This document shows, one piece after another, positions 1-10,137 of a stretch of 64,000 nucleotides of DNA (position 1 is its first letter; each line of letters opens with the position of its first letter). The notes under the pieces are model-generated. The model had not been told where the DNA came from and ran no database searches. It saw nothing but the letters and a program-made list of their open reading frames with translations. Made by a program: the position numbers and the translations under genes. Source of the DNA: Moritella marina ATCC 15381 (GTDB lineage Bacteria; Pseudomonadota; Gammaproteobacteria; Enterobacterales; Moritellaceae). The stretch lies in contig NZ_CP044399.1 of the NCBI RefSeq assembly GCF_008931805.1, positions 4,637,370-4,701,369 on the forward strand. Direction: 5' to 3'.

Positions 1-1
1 G

Positions 2-544
2 GGCTACTATAATATGCCAGAAGAAACCGCAAAGAATTTTATCGACGGTTGGTTGAAAACGGGTGATGCCGGAAAAATATTAGCGAGTGGTGAGGTTGTG
101 ATGACTGAGCGTATCAAAGAGCTAATGAAAACCTCGAACGGAAAGTATATTGCACCGCAGCTGGTTGAAGGCACATTAAACAAGGATCATTTTATCGATC
201 AGGTCGCGATTGTTGCTGATTCCCGTCACTTTGTTAGCGCGTTAATCGTGCCATCATTTGAGGCATTAGAAGAATACGCCAACTCGATTAATTTACAGTT
301 TTCAAGTAAAGCTGAACTGTTACGTCATAGTCATATCGTCACTATGTTTGAGAAACGCTTACAAGATCTACAAGGTGAATTGGCTAACTTTGAAAAAGTA
401 AAAAAATTCAAATTGCTTAATCGCGAATTCTGTATGAAAAAAGGCGAGATCACGCCGACATTAAAATTACGTCGTAAAGTGATTGAAAGTGAATATAAGA
501 AAGACATTGATGAAATGTATAACAGTGATAAAAATGAGCGTTAA
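2..544 (+). CDS. Long-chain acyl-CoA synthetase (AMP-binding), C-terminal part, cut by window edge
   Basis: Only the last 180 codons are present; the reading frame is open to the window edge, so the start lies upstream. The visible part begins with a GYYN-type motif and then GWLKTGDAG, the conserved aspartate region of adenylate-forming enzymes. ERIKELMKTSNGKYIAPQ follows, the hinge to the small C-terminal domain with its catalytic lysine region. The ending GEITPTLKLRRKVI is typical of the long-chain fatty acid CoA ligases of the FAA1/FadD15 type. The family activates free fatty acids to acyl-CoA using ATP, at the cytoplasmic face of the membrane. Family assignment is firm; chain-length preference cannot be read from this fragment. 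Confidence 0.85.
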   Translation, partial: GYYNMPEETAKNFIDGWLKTGDAGKILASGEVVMTERIKELMKTSNGKYIAPQLVEGTLNKDHFIDQVAIVADSRHFVSALIVPSFEALEEYANSINLQFSSKAELLRHSHIVTMFEKRLQDLQGELANFEKVKKFKLLNREFCMKKGEITPTLKLRRKVIESEYKKDIDEMYNSDKNER

Positions 545-580
545 ATAAAACCATGTACAGGTTTTGTTAATGCTTAGTCA

Positions 581-719
581 TACCAATGCCGAAAATTAAA
601 TGATCAAAATGTGATTGCTCCTGCAAACCGCCCAAGACATCTCTGTTCGCTTAGACATGGCCATGTCTGTTTGCGATAGCAATAGCATTTTTCTGCACCG
701 TTATTTATAGGAATTGGTA
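581..719. repeat. Small inverted-repeat element, copy 1 (MITE-like)
   Basis: The stretch starts TACCAATGCC and ends GGAATTGGTA, a 9 of 10 match as terminal inverted repeats. It contains the palindrome AGACATGGCCATGTCT. Its right-hand 110 bases match a second copy at 14434-14549. No coding capacity is seen. It sits between the acyl-CoA synthetase gene and the terminator shared with the pyrophosphatase gene. Confidence 0.6.
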
Positions 720-739
720 TCATTAATCATCAAACATAG

Positions 740-765
740 AAAAGGGAGCTCATTAGCTCCCTTTT
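740..765. terminator. Bidirectional rho-independent terminator
   Basis: The stem GGGAGCT/AGCTCCC has a CATT loop and is flanked by A's on the left and T's on the right, so it can end transcription from both sides. It lies 3' of the acyl-CoA synthetase gene and 3' of the opposing ppaC gene. Confidence 0.8.
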
Positions 766-835
766 TAGTATTCATACCCACAATCTTAGACTAGTAGTCT
801 TTTATTCGAGGTAATAAGTAGTGGTCGATGACGAC

Positions 836-1753
836 TTATTTAAACTGTGTTTGCAGTGGTGGTAATACTTGTTTTTTACGGCTCACAACATTTGGTAAGT
901 CGATAAGTTCGCCTACAAATGTACCGCCTAGTGTTTCTGCGACTAATGCACTTTCTTCACTTTCGATTAAAGCGATAGAGTTCAGGTTAGTAATATCTGT
1001 TAATAAAACTAAGGCTGTGTGGTAACCAAATTCCGCTTTATACTTCACAAGTTCAGCTTGTAGCTCTTCTTTACGTGATAGTGCAGCATCGATGTTGGTG
1101 ATCTCTACTTGTGCAATTGAGAAGTCTTTATCACCAATCGTGTAAACTTTAAGGTCACGTAAGATCAGTTCTTCAGAAGGCACTGCAGCGATATCTGATT
1201 TCGCTGCAAACTGTGCTGTAACGAATGCATCAATATCATCAACACCAGCAATTTTAGCCAGTTCGTGTGCTGCATCGATATCGATTTGTGTACATGTTGG
1301 TGAGTTGAAGTGCACTGTGTCACTCAAGATAGCACCTAACATCATAACCGCTACTTGCTGGTCAATTTCGATGTTATGGATCTTATACATGTGGTAAACA
1401 ATCGTGTTTGAACAGCCACAAGGCCAGATCCAAGCTTCAAGTTGTTCGTCAGTTTCGAAATCACCTAGTTTGTGATGATCAACGATACCGCGAATTTTTG
1501 CTTGGCGAGCATCTTTTGGCGCTTGGTTGAAATCAGAGTAATCAATGATCCAAACTTCCTCACCAGCAATTGATGTACGAATTTCAGGGCACGCTAGACC
1601 AGCTTGTTCAAGCAGGAAAAGACCTTCAGCATTAGGTTCGCCTTGCATGATTGGTGTTACTGTTTTGCCATCGCGTTTTGTTAAAAATGCAGATAGAGAG
1701 ATTGAGCCCGCTAAGCTGTCACAATCAGGGTTTGTGTGTCCTAGTACTAACAT
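836..1753 (-). CDS. ppaC: Manganese-dependent inorganic pyrophosphatase
   Basis: Family II (DHH-type) pyrophosphatase that hydrolyses PPi to two phosphates in the cytoplasm, using Mn2+ or Co2+. The N-terminus shows the metal-binding GHTNPDCDS motif. The DHH triad is at about residues 92-94 (GIVDHHKLGDF), a later SDT motif (GAILSDTVHF) contributes metal ligands, and the C-terminal SRKKQ is the substrate-binding signature. A frame extension to a TTG at 1765 exists, but GGAAG lies five bases before the ATG at 1753, giving the family-typical start MLVLGHTNPD. At about 305 residues the length is normal. It is transcribed alone, divergent from the SulP gene. Identification is secure. Confidence 0.95.
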   Translation of the reverse strand: MLVLGHTNPDCDSLAGSISLSAFLTKRDGKTVTPIMQGEPNAEGLFLLEQAGLACPEIRTSIAGEEVWIIDYSDFNQAPKDARQAKIRGIVDHHKLGDFETDEQLEAWIWPCGCSNTIVYHMYKIHNIEIDQQVAVMMLGAILSDTVHFNSPTCTQIDIDAAHELAKIAGVDDIDAFVTAQFAAKSDIAAVPSEELILRDLKVYTIGDKDFSIAQVEITNIDAALSRKEELQAELVKYKAEFGYHTALVLLTDITNLNSIALIESEESALVAETLGGTFVGELIDLPNVVSRKKQVLPPLQTQFK

Positions 1754-2070
1754 CATTGCTTCCAAATTAATTATAGGTTTATGGATTAACCGACATAATA
1801 GTGTTCTCGCTTAAGCTGTGCAACCTTATCTGGCCGATCTTGGCATTATTTCCGCGTATTATTTACGTTTTTCTATCGACTATTATTCATTATTTAAGTA
1901 TAACATCGCATTTATAATGTGATCATAAGCACAAACTTAGACAATTAGTCGGTAATTCTGATATGAATCAAGCAAACGACTATTTTGTCGCTAAATGCGC
2001 TGACCTTGATTGTATCTGTTAGCAAGATGATTATAATTGCGTGATCTAATTAACACTTTAAGGCGGTATA
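1754..2070. other. Divergent promoter region ppaC / SulP gene
   Basis: This 317-base spacer between two divergent genes must carry both promoters. It is AT-rich. A CRP-like 16-mer at 1918-1933 is the only site I can point to; no repeat or short gene is apparent. Confidence 0.5.
1918..1933. promoter_or_regulatory. Possible CRP-type site
   Basis: The sequence TGTGA-N6-GCACA differs from the CRP consensus TGTGA-N6-TCACA by one base. It lies about 140 bases before the SulP start and 165 before ppaC. This is a motif match only. Confidence 0.35.
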
Positions 2071-3795
2071 ATGCAGCAAAGGGCTCATCTTTTTTCGTTA
2101 CGTATTGCGCATGCATTACGTGAGTCGGTTAGTCGCTCTGACTATACTAAGACTAAATTCGGAAAAGATTTATTAGCTGGTATCACCGTAGGTATCATTG
2201 CTATTCCTTTAGCCATGGCACTTGCTATCGCCAGTGGTGTTGCACCGCAATATGGACTTTATACTGTCATCATTGGTGGTATTGTCATCGCCATTTCCGG
2301 TGGTAGTCGCTATAGCATTTCAGGTCCAACGGCTGCTTTTGTTGTTATTTTGTATCCGATTGTCGAACAGTATGGTTTTGGTGGTTTACTGTTAGCCACA
2401 ATGATGTCAGGTTTACTTTTGGTGAGTATGGCAGTGTTACGCTTAGGACGTTTTATTGAATACATTCCAGAGGCGGTTACTTTAGGCTTTACTGGTGGCA
2501 TAGCCGTTGTTATTGCTACATTACAATTAAAAGATTTCTTTGCTTTGCCGATTGAAACATTACCAGATCATTACTGGGATAAATTGGCTGTATTGGTCAA
2601 GGCCCTACCGCAATTACATCTCCCCAGCTTTGCGGTTGCCTCTTTCACGCTGATGATTATGTTACTGTGGCCGAAATTAAAAACCGTCGTCCCTGCGCAC
2701 TTACCGGCTATTATTTTTGGCAGTATATTTGCTGTTATATTAAATAATATGGGCTTGGATATTGCGACGATTGGCAGCCGCTTTCACTATTTATTACCTG
2801 ATGGTAGCCAGGGTGCCGGGATCCCCCCGTACTTACCTACATTTGAATGGCCTTGGTTACAACCGGGTGTCAATGGACAGCCATTAAGATTAAGTTGGGA
2901 ACTGGTGTCCGATCTATTACCTGCGGCATTTGCGATTGCGATGTTAGGCGCTATTGAATCATTGTTATGTGCGGTGGTGCTTGATGGTATGACTGGTAAA
3001 CGGCATAGCGCCAATAGTGAATTGCTCGGTCAAGGGATCGGTAATATCGTGGTGCCCTTTTTTGGTGGTATTACTGCCACTGCTGCAATTGCACGTTCTG
3101 CTGCCAATGTGAAAGCGGGGGCTAAAACGCCAATATCCGCTGTTATTCATAGTTTAGTTGTCCTGGCTAGTTTAGTGTTATTGGCGCCATTATTAGCGTA
3201 TTTACCTATGCCGTCGATGGCGGCTTTGTTACTCGTTGTTGCTTGGAATATGAGTGAAGCGGGTAAAGCTGTGCATTTATTAAAGACTGCGCCTAGAAGT
3301 GATCTTTGGGTGTTTGTGATTTGTTTTTCATTTACTATCCTATTCGATATGGTACTTGCCATCACTGCTGGTATGTTGTTGGCTGCTGTATTGTTTATGA
3401 AAGAAATCGCTGAAATGGTCAAAGTGACCGATATTACCAATAATAAACGTATTGTGACGGCTGATATTCCCGCGGGCTGGCGGGTATTTAAAATTAATGG
3501 GCCGTTATTTTTTGCGGCGGCGGATCGTGTCTTTTCAGAACTGGCGGACAAAACCAATGAGGTTGATGGCTTTGTCCTATATTTAGACGCAGTACCCTTA
3601 CTTGACGCTGGCGGTTTAGCGGCTATGGAACAATTTATTAAACAGTGCCAAATTTATAATACCCAAGTTATATTCTGCGACCTGCAATTTCAGCCATTAA
3701 AAACCTTAGCGAGAGCGGGTGTAAAGCCTATTGGTGGTGTGACTTCTTTTAGTCCGACACTCCATGAAGCATTAACTGAAATTGGCAACTATTAA
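2071..3795 (+). CDS. SulP/SLC26-family anion transporter with STAS domain
   Basis: Inner-membrane anion transporter of 574 residues. Residues from about 30 to 440 are strongly hydrophobic with many membrane helices. They include the SulP signature region near the start of the membrane part (GITVGIIAIPLAMALAIASG) and GGITATAAIARSAANVKAGAKT further on. The last 110 residues form a cytoplasmic STAS domain (FVLYLDAVPLLDAGGLAAME). The family carries sulfate, bicarbonate or dicarboxylates, and the substrate cannot be decided from sequence. The gene is preceded by AAGGCGG and an ATG at 2071, is transcribed alone and ends 80 bases before prfC. Confidence 0.9.
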   Translation: MQQRAHLFSLRIAHALRESVSRSDYTKTKFGKDLLAGITVGIIAIPLAMALAIASGVAPQYGLYTVIIGGIVIAISGGSRYSISGPTAAFVVILYPIVEQYGFGGLLLATMMSGLLLVSMAVLRLGRFIEYIPEAVTLGFTGGIAVVIATLQLKDFFALPIETLPDHYWDKLAVLVKALPQLHLPSFAVASFTLMIMLLWPKLKTVVPAHLPAIIFGSIFAVILNNMGLDIATIGSRFHYLLPDGSQGAGIPPYLPTFEWPWLQPGVNGQPLRLSWELVSDLLPAAFAIAMLGAIESLLCAVVLDGMTGKRHSANSELLGQGIGNIVVPFFGGITATAAIARSAANVKAGAKTPISAVIHSLVVLASLVLLAPLLAYLPMPSMAALLLVVAWNMSEAGKAVHLLKTAPRSDLWVFVICFSFTILFDMVLAITAGMLLAAVLFMKEIAEMVKVTDITNNKRIVTADIPAGWRVFKINGPLFFAAADRVFSELADKTNEVDGFVLYLDAVPLLDAGGLAAMEQFIKQCQIYNTQVIFCDLQFQPLKTLARAGVKPIGGVTSFSPTLHEALTEIGNY

Positions 3796-3875
3796 TTGCA
3801 GCCCGACCTTGTGTCTGATCGTAATTTCAGCGAAAATAGCGCCCATTAGATTTAACCAAATGAGAAGACTCATTC

Positions 3876-5462
3876 ATGTCAAATAGCCTTATTGAGCAAG
3901 AGGTGTCGAAAAGACGTACTTTTGCGATTATCTCGCATCCCGATGCTGGTAAAACAACGATTACCGAAAAAGTATTATTATTCGGGAACGCATTACAAAA
4001 AGCCGGTACTGTAAAAGGTAAAAAATCGGGTCAGCATGCTAAATCTGACTGGATGGAAATGGAAAAAGAACGTGGTATTTCGGTAACGACATCGGTAATG
4101 CAGTTTCCATACCGCGATAGCTTAGTAAACTTACTTGATACTCCTGGGCATGAAGATTTCTCGGAAGATACTTACCGTACGTTAACCGCTGTTGATTCTT
4201 GCCTTATGGTAATTGACTCTGCAAAAGGTGTTGAAGCACGTACTGTTAAGTTAATGGAAGTGACACGTTTACGTGATACGCCAATTATTACCTTCATGAA
4301 TAAAATTGACCGTGATATCCGCGATCCAATTGATTTAATGGATGAAGTAGAAGACGTACTTAAGATCGCATGTGCACCGATTACATGGCCGATCGGTATG
4401 GGTAAAGAATTAAAGGGTGTTTACCACATTCTGCGTGATGAAGTGATCATGTATAACGTGGGTCAGGGTCATATGATCCAAGATAGTCGCGTGATTAAAG
4501 GTATTAACAACCCTGAGCTTGACGAAGCATTGGGTGATTATGCTCAAGAGCTACGTGATGATATGGAACTTGTTGAAGGTGCAGCAAACAAATTTGATTA
4601 TGATTTGTTCATGGCCGGTGAGTTAACACCTGTATACTTCGGTACAGCACTGGGTAACTTTGGCGTTGATCATGTACTTGATGGTTTATGTGACTGGGCG
4701 CCAACGCCACAGTCACGTGTATCAGATTTACGTACTGTTGAACCACATGATGAAACATTTTCTGGTTTTGTATTTAAAATCCAAGCAAACATGGATCCAA
4801 AGCATCGTGACCGTATTGCCTTCATGCGTGTTTGTTCAGGCAAATACAGCAAAGGCATGAAAATGAAGCATGTTCGTTTGAATAAAGATGTCAGCATTTC
4901 TGATGCTGTCACCTTTATGGCCGGTGATCGTACACAAACTGAAGAAGCATATCCGGGTGATATTATTGGTTTACACAACCATGGTACGATCCAAATTGGT
5001 GATACCTTTACCCAAGGTGAATTACTTAAATTTACGGGTATTCCTAACTTTGCACCGGAAATGTTCCGTCGTATTCGTTTAAAAGATCCACTAAAGCAAA
5101 AGCAATTGCAAAAAGGTCTGATTCAATTATCTGAAGAAGGCGCAGTACAGGTATTCCGCCCGCAACGTTCAAACGATTTAATTGTTGGTGCCGTTGGTGT
5201 TCTACAGTTTGACGTTGTTGTACATCGTTTACGTACAGAATACAAAGTTGATGCTATTTATGAAGGTATCAGTGTTGCAACTGCACGTTGGGTTGAATGT
5301 GCAGACCCGCGTAAACTTGAAGAATTTAAAAAGAAAGCTTGGGATAATATTGCACTAGATGGTGGTGATAACTTAACGTATATCGCACCGACTATGGTTA
5401 ATTTACGTCTTGCACAAGAACGTTACCCTGATGTTGTTTTCCGTGAGACTCGTGAGCACTAA
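3876..5462 (+). CDS. prfC: Peptide chain release factor 3
   Basis: GTPase RF3 of 528 residues, which recycles RF1 and RF2 from the ribosome after termination. G1 (HPDAGKTT, about residues 21-28), G3 (DTPGHEDF) and G4 (NKID) are intact. The switch region has the RF3-type [14 protein letters not shown]. The C-terminal part carries the EF-G-like domains and ends in the usual RYPDVVF block. Full length for the family (E. coli RF3 is 529 residues). The start at 3876 gives the family-typical N-terminus and lies 12 bases after the weak Shine-Dalgarno-like AGAAG. It is followed by a strong terminator. Confidence 0.97.
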   Translation: MSNSLIEQEVSKRRTFAIISHPDAGKTTITEKVLLFGNALQKAGTVKGKKSGQHAKSDWMEMEKERGISVTTSVMQFPYRDSLVNLLDTPGHEDFSEDTYRTLTAVDSCLMVIDSAKGVEARTVKLMEVTRLRDTPIITFMNKIDRDIRDPIDLMDEVEDVLKIACAPITWPIGMGKELKGVYHILRDEVIMYNVGQGHMIQDSRVIKGINNPELDEALGDYAQELRDDMELVEGAANKFDYDLFMAGELTPVYFGTALGNFGVDHVLDGLCDWAPTPQSRVSDLRTVEPHDETFSGFVFKIQANMDPKHRDRIAFMRVCSGKYSKGMKMKHVRLNKDVSISDAVTFMAGDRTQTEEAYPGDIIGLHNHGTIQIGDTFTQGELLKFTGIPNFAPEMFRRIRLKDPLKQKQLQKGLIQLSEEGAVQVFRPQRSNDLIVGAVGVLQFDVVVHRLRTEYKVDAIYEGISVATARWVECADPRKLEEFKKKAWDNIALDGGDNLTYIAPTMVNLRLAQERYPDVVFRETREH

Positions 5463-5492
5463 ACGATAAGTTTTATTGGAATCAATGAAAAG

Positions 5493-5523
5493 CCTTACCT
5501 CTTTCGGGGTGAGGTTTTTTTTT
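5493..5523 (+). terminator. Rho-independent terminator of prfC
   Basis: A nine-pair stem CCTTACCTC/GGGGTGAGG (two G-T pairs) with a TTTC loop is followed by nine T's. Confidence 0.85.
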
Positions 5524-5524
5524 A

Positions 5525-5807
5525 CGTGCAATTTACAATACTAATTCCCTTTCATTCGTAACTTTTAAGTTGTTGATTTTTATTTGTTCTTTTCAATGGT
5601 TTACTAGTTTTTTAGTTTTTATGTGATTTAGGTCGCATATATTCTGCTTTTAATTTTTAACTGTAGTATACTACGTCAGCCTTTTTATGTGGCTTCGCTC
5701 GCTAGAGAGTTTGAGCAAAAGACCACTAATTTTGCGCACGAAATACGATATGTGGAGCTATAATTGATATAGCTTTATTCAAAGACCCGTCTACCAGAGG
5801 CCCGTGA
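5525..5807 (+). promoter_or_regulatory. Promoter and long leader of deaD
   Basis: About 280 AT-rich bases separate the prfC terminator from deaD. The stretch contains a perfect 12-base palindrome GTAGTATACTAC (5663-5674) and a C/G-richer part just before the gene. Long structured 5' leaders are known for cold-shock helicase genes; that this one acts so is inference. The start of transcription cannot be placed. Confidence 0.4.
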
Positions 5808-7643
5808 ATGTCTGATACATCACCCGTACAATTTACTGATTTAAATTTACCTGAACCAATTTTAAAAGCGTTGAATGATCTAGGTTATGAAACACCTTCT
5901 CCAATTCAAGCTGAATGTATTCCGTTACTACAGGATGGTGGTGATGTGCTAGGTATGGCACAGACTGGTACGGGTAAAACAGCTGCGTTTGCATTACCAT
6001 TATTGAGCCGTATTGATACTGCGTTATCAAAACCTCAAGTATTGGTTTTAGCGCCAACGCGTGAGCTAGCAATTCAAGTTGCTGAAGCATTCCAAGCATA
6101 CTCACGTCACATGCGTGGATTCCATGTACTACCTATCTACGGTGGTCAAAGCTACCCAATTCAGTTGAAAGCACTGAAGCGTAACCCACAAGTTATCGTT
6201 GGTACTCCTGGTCGTGTAATCGATCACATCAACCGTGGTACGCTTGATCTTTCTGGTATTCAAGCACTTGTTCTTGATGAAGCAGATGAAATGCTACGCA
6301 TGGGCTTTATTGATGATGTTGAATCAATTCTGTCTAAAACACCTGAAAAACGTCAAATGGCGTTATTCTCTGCAACTATGCCTGAAGAGATTCGTCGTAT
6401 TACGAAACGCTTCATGACTGATCCAACATCAGTTAAAATTGCAACTAAAACATCAACTGTTGAAAACATTGAACAAAAATGTTTAATCATTGGTGGCTTA
6501 CAAGCAAAACTTGACGGCTTAACTCGTATTCTTGAAACTGAAGACTACGATGGTGTGATCATCTTTGCTCGTACTAAAACGATGACTGTTGAGCTTGCTG
6601 AGAAATTAGAAGCACGCGGTTACTCTGCTGCTGCACTTAACGGTGACTTAAACCAAGCAATGCGTGAGCGCACTGTAAGCCGTTTGAAAAATGGTCAACT
6701 AGATATCGTTATTGCAACTGATGTTGCTGCTCGTGGTCTTGATGTGCCACGTATTGATTTAGTTATCAACTACGATATCCCAACTGATACAGAATCATAT
6801 GTTCACCGTATTGGTCGTACAGGCCGTGCTGGACGTAAAGGTACTGCAATCTTATTTGCTGCACCACGCGAACGTCGTTTATTGAAAGCGATTGAACGTG
6901 CTACACGTCAGCCATTGAAGATGATGGATCTACCTTCACGTGATGATGTTACGAAAAAACGTATCGCATCTTTCCGTGACCAGTTATCTGTGCTTTCTTC
7001 TGGTGAAGAAAACCTAGATTTCTACAAAAACTTAGTTGGTCAACTTTCTGAAGAGCTAGAACTTAGCGAATTAGATCTTGCTTCTGCGTTATTGTTCATG
7101 GCACAGAAAGAAAAACCATTAGTATTACCTCCTGAAGCACCACGTCGTGAACGTAGCTTCCGTGAAGATGATCGTGGCGATCAACGTCGTGAACGTAACG
7201 ACCGTGGCGAACGCCGTGATCGTGGCGACCGTCCAGAACGTGAACGTGGCGAGCGTCGTCCAACAGCTGAAATGGAAGTTTTCCGTATCGAAGTTGGCCG
7301 TTCTGATGGTGTTCAAGTTAAGAACATCGTTGGCGCTATTGCTAATGAAGCGAATATCAACAGCCGTAACATCGGTGGTATCCGTCTGCATGATGACTAC
7401 TCAACGATTGAATTACCAAAAGGTATGCCAAGCGAGCAATTACAACAACTACAACAAGTTTATGTTTGCAATAAAGCATTACGCATGAGCAAACTTGAAG
7501 GTGTTGCAGCTGAAGGTCGTCAAGAGCGTAGCCGTCCAAGTGGTGATCGTCCTGCACGTGATAACGATCGCGGACATCGCGGTCAACGTCGTGAATCGAC
7601 TGGTGGCGAAGAACGTCGTCCACGTCGTCCACGTCGTGACTAA
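5808..7643 (+). CDS. deaD: DEAD-box RNA helicase DeaD/CsdA
   Basis: ATP-dependent RNA helicase of 611 residues used in cold-shock ribosome assembly and mRNA decay. The Q motif region ([14 protein letters not shown]) is followed by motif I AQTGTGKT (51-58), motif Ia PTRELA, motif II DEAD, motif III SAT and motif [13 protein letters not shown]. After the two RecA domains comes a DbpA-type RNA-binding domain ([22 protein letters not shown]). An Arg-rich linker ([16 protein letters not shown]) and an Arg-rich tail follow the DeaD architecture rather than those of RhlB or SrmB. An unlinked monocistronic unit with a long leader and its own terminator fits cold regulation. Identification is firm. 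Confidence 0.95.
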   Translation: MSDTSPVQFTDLNLPEPILKALNDLGYETPSPIQAECIPLLQDGGDVLGMAQTGTGKTAAFALPLLSRIDTALSKPQVLVLAPTRELAIQVAEAFQAYSRHMRGFHVLPIYGGQSYPIQLKALKRNPQVIVGTPGRVIDHINRGTLDLSGIQALVLDEADEMLRMGFIDDVESILSKTPEKRQMALFSATMPEEIRRITKRFMTDPTSVKIATKTSTVENIEQKCLIIGGLQAKLDGLTRILETEDYDGVIIFARTKTMTVELAEKLEARGYSAAALNGDLNQAMRERTVSRLKNGQLDIVIATDVAARGLDVPRIDLVINYDIPTDTESYVHRIGRTGRAGRKGTAILFAAPRERRLLKAIERATRQPLKMMDLPSRDDVTKKRIASFRDQLSVLSSGEENLDFYKNLVGQLSEELELSELDLASALLFMAQKEKPLVLPPEAPRRERSFREDDRGDQRRERNDRGERRDRGDRPERERGERRPTAEMEVFRIEVGRSDGVQVKNIVGAIANEANINSRNIGGIRLHDDYSTIELPKGMPSEQLQQLQQVYVCNKALRMSKLEGVAAEGRQERSRPSGDRPARDNDRGHRGQRRESTGGEERRPRRPRRD

Positions 7644-7672
7644 TTAGCTCGTTAACTATTAATTGTTAATAA

Positions 7673-7711
7673 TTAAGTAAATAGTTAAGTAAATAGTTAA
7701 GTAAATAGTTA
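7673..7711. repeat. 12-bp tandem repeat, three units
   Basis: TTAAGTAAATAG is repeated three times without interruption, just before the deaD terminator. Confidence 0.8.
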
Positions 7712-7719
7712 GATATATG

Positions 7720-7745
7720 AAAAGGAGCGCTTGCGCTCCTTTTTT
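7720..7745 (+). terminator. Rho-independent terminator of deaD
   Basis: The perfect stem GGAGCGC-TT-GCGCTCC is preceded by AAAA and followed by six T's. Confidence 0.9.
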
Positions 7746-7803
7746 GCATCTGGGATATTAGTATTAATCACACCTCTTCGTTAATCTTATAGGACATCTT
7801 CTT

Positions 7804-9876
7804 GTGAAAATGGATCTCTCGACTACTGCGCCCATTGCGATGAAGCAAGCGCACTCAATGACTATTCATCAACATACACGCCAAGATGATTATTTTTGGT
7901 TACGTGATGATGAACGTAAAAACACACAGGTTCTAAGTTATCTAGAGCAAGAAAATAACTATACCAAATCTGTGTTATCACCATTAGCCTCATTAGAAAC
8001 CGAATTGTATGATGAGATGGTTGCACGGGTAAAACAGGAAGATGCATCAGTGCCTTATCTTAAAAAAGGCTATTGGTATAAAACGAGCTTTGCAGAAGGT
8101 AAAGAGTATCCGGTATATCACTGGCGCCAGGATCATGAAGAAGCAGCGTGGCTGGTATTACTTGATGCCAACGAACGTGCCAAAGATCACCAATATTATC
8201 AGTTAGGTGAACTAGCGATAAGCCCAAATCATCAGGTATTGGCTTTTTCTGAAGATACCGTTAGTCGACGTCAGTATCGTTTACGATTCCTTAATCTTGT
8301 GACTGGTGAGGCATATCCAGAAGAGATCGAAGATACTGAATCTGTGGTCTGGGCGAATGACAGCAAGACATTATTCTATGTAAAAAAACACCCGACTACG
8401 TTATTGCCTTATCAGGTTTATCGTCATCAATTGGGTACTGATATCAGTACTGATGTGCTGGTTTATGAAGAGTCCGACGACACTTTCTACACGGATATTT
8501 ATAAGTCTACCTCAGATGAACATATCATGTTGTCGTTAACTAGCACCATGACGAGTGAAGTACATACCTTACCTGCGGATAAGCCGACAGAGGCGTTTAC
8601 ATTGTTACTTGCTCGTGAACGTGGCCATGAATACAGTGTCGACCATTATCGTCAGCAGTTCTACATTCAGACGAACAAAACGGGTAAGAACTTTGCTTTG
8701 ATGACTGCCACATTAGTCACCATCGCTGATACTAACCAATGGCAAACTATTATTCCTGCACGTGATCATGTGCTATTAGAAAGTTATGAATTATTCCGTG
8801 ATTGGCTCGTTGTTGAAGAGCGTGAACAAGGTTTAACTTTCTTACGTCAAATCAACTGGCAGACGAATGCTGATACGATCATTAAATTTGATGACCCGAC
8901 CTACACGGCATGGTTAGGAACTAACCCAGATCCGGATACTGACAAATTACGTTACGGCTATTCAAGCTTAACAACGCCAACCTCAACTTATCAATTAAAT
9001 TTGGATAGTGGTGAGCGGGAGATATTAAAACAGCAAACGGTGGTCGGTGATTTTTGCGCGCAAGACTATAAAAGTGAACGTGTTTGGATAGCGGCTGAAG
9101 ATGGGGTTAAAGTGCCCGTCTCGTTAGTATATAAGAAGGCGTTATTTTCGAAAACCAACGCCAATCCAATATTACAATATGCATATGGTTCGTATGGTTC
9201 GAGCATTGACCCATATTTTAGTGCTTCATTATTGAGTCTACTCGATCGTGGCTTTGTCTATGCTATTGCCCATATACGTGGTGGCGAAGAGTTAGGTCGT
9301 GGTTGGTATGAAGACGGTAAACTATTGAAGAAAATGAATACCTTCACGGATTTCACCGCGGTTACCAAAGGTTTACTCGCACAAGGTTATGCGGATCCTA
9401 AACGTGTTTATGCGATGGGGGGATCTGCAGGCGGTTTATTGATGGGGACGGTGATAAATATTGCCCCTGAGTTATATCATGGTGTCGTTGCAGCCGTGCC
9501 TTTTGTTGATGTAGTTAGTACGATGCTCGATGAATCAATACCGCTGACAACGGGAGAATATGACGAGTGGGGTAATCCGAATGAAGCGGAATACTATCAT
9601 TACATGTTGTCGTATAGCCCTTATGATCAAGTTGTGGCGCAAGCGTATCCGCACTTACTGGTCACCACGGGTCTGCATGACTCTCAAGTGCAATATTGGG
9701 AACCGGCTAAGTGGGTTGCTAAACTGCGTGACTTGAAAACGGATGATAATGTATTGCTGTTACATACTGATATGGAAACGGGGCACGGTGGTAAATCTGG
9801 ACGCTTTGAGCATTATCATGACACCGCTAAAGAGTATGCTTTCATGCTGGATTTAGCTGAATCAACCAGACTATAA
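7804..9876 (+). CDS. ptrB: Oligopeptidase B (S9A prolyl oligopeptidase family)
   Basis: Cytoplasmic serine peptidase of 690 residues that cuts short peptides after Arg or Lys. The N-terminal two thirds is the beta-propeller that limits substrate size. The C-terminal alpha/beta-hydrolase part has the nucleophile in GGSAGG (Ser541 by my count), Asp626 in GLHDSQV and His661 in METGHGGKSG, so the triad is intact. RGGEELGRGWYEDGK is a block shared by the S9A family. I chose the GTG at 7804, nine bases after AGGA; an ATG at 7810 is the alternative. No signal peptide. Prolyl specificity is less likely given the PtrB-like length and C-terminal blocks. Confidence 0.92.
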   Translation: MKMDLSTTAPIAMKQAHSMTIHQHTRQDDYFWLRDDERKNTQVLSYLEQENNYTKSVLSPLASLETELYDEMVARVKQEDASVPYLKKGYWYKTSFAEGKEYPVYHWRQDHEEAAWLVLLDANERAKDHQYYQLGELAISPNHQVLAFSEDTVSRRQYRLRFLNLVTGEAYPEEIEDTESVVWANDSKTLFYVKKHPTTLLPYQVYRHQLGTDISTDVLVYEESDDTFYTDIYKSTSDEHIMLSLTSTMTSEVHTLPADKPTEAFTLLLARERGHEYSVDHYRQQFYIQTNKTGKNFALMTATLVTIADTNQWQTIIPARDHVLLESYELFRDWLVVEEREQGLTFLRQINWQTNADTIIKFDDPTYTAWLGTNPDPDTDKLRYGYSSLTTPTSTYQLNLDSGEREILKQQTVVGDFCAQDYKSERVWIAAEDGVKVPVSLVYKKALFSKTNANPILQYAYGSYGSSIDPYFSASLLSLLDRGFVYAIAHIRGGEELGRGWYEDGKLLKKMNTFTDFTAVTKGLLAQGYADPKRVYAMGGSAGGLLMGTVINIAPELYHGVVAAVPFVDVVSTMLDESIPLTTGEYDEWGNPNEAEYYHYMLSYSPYDQVVAQAYPHLLVTTGLHDSQVQYWEPAKWVAKLRDLKTDDNVLLLHTDMETGHGGKSGRFEHYHDTAKEYAFMLDLAESTRL

Positions 9877-9930
9877 GGTTAATTTAGAGATAACTGAAAA
9901 ATCAGATTCTATCAGGTTATAAAGTAATGT

Positions 9931-9978
9931 GGGCAAGTGATCGAAGCCGTTATTCCTGGTTTTGATACTTGCCCTTTG
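9931..9978 (+). terminator. Possible terminator of ptrB
   Basis: GGGCAAGT (9931) pairs with ACTTGCCC (9967-9974) across a 28-base loop that can form a further short stem. Only TTT follows, so it is a weak candidate. Confidence 0.4.
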
Positions 9979-10137
9979 TGATCTCATCAAGGTATATTAG
10001 CTAATTGAAGATGGCTAAATAATTGAAAATAAACAACTATATTATATATCAGTTATTCATTCTATCTTAAATAAACAATTCCATTTTAAATAAAATAGTT
10101 TATTTAAACTGTTTAGGTATATCTCTGAGGTTGAATC

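Noticed and set aside
1545-1814. Plus-strand open frame opposite ppaC
   Set aside because: ppaC on the minus strand carries all family motifs; this frame has none.
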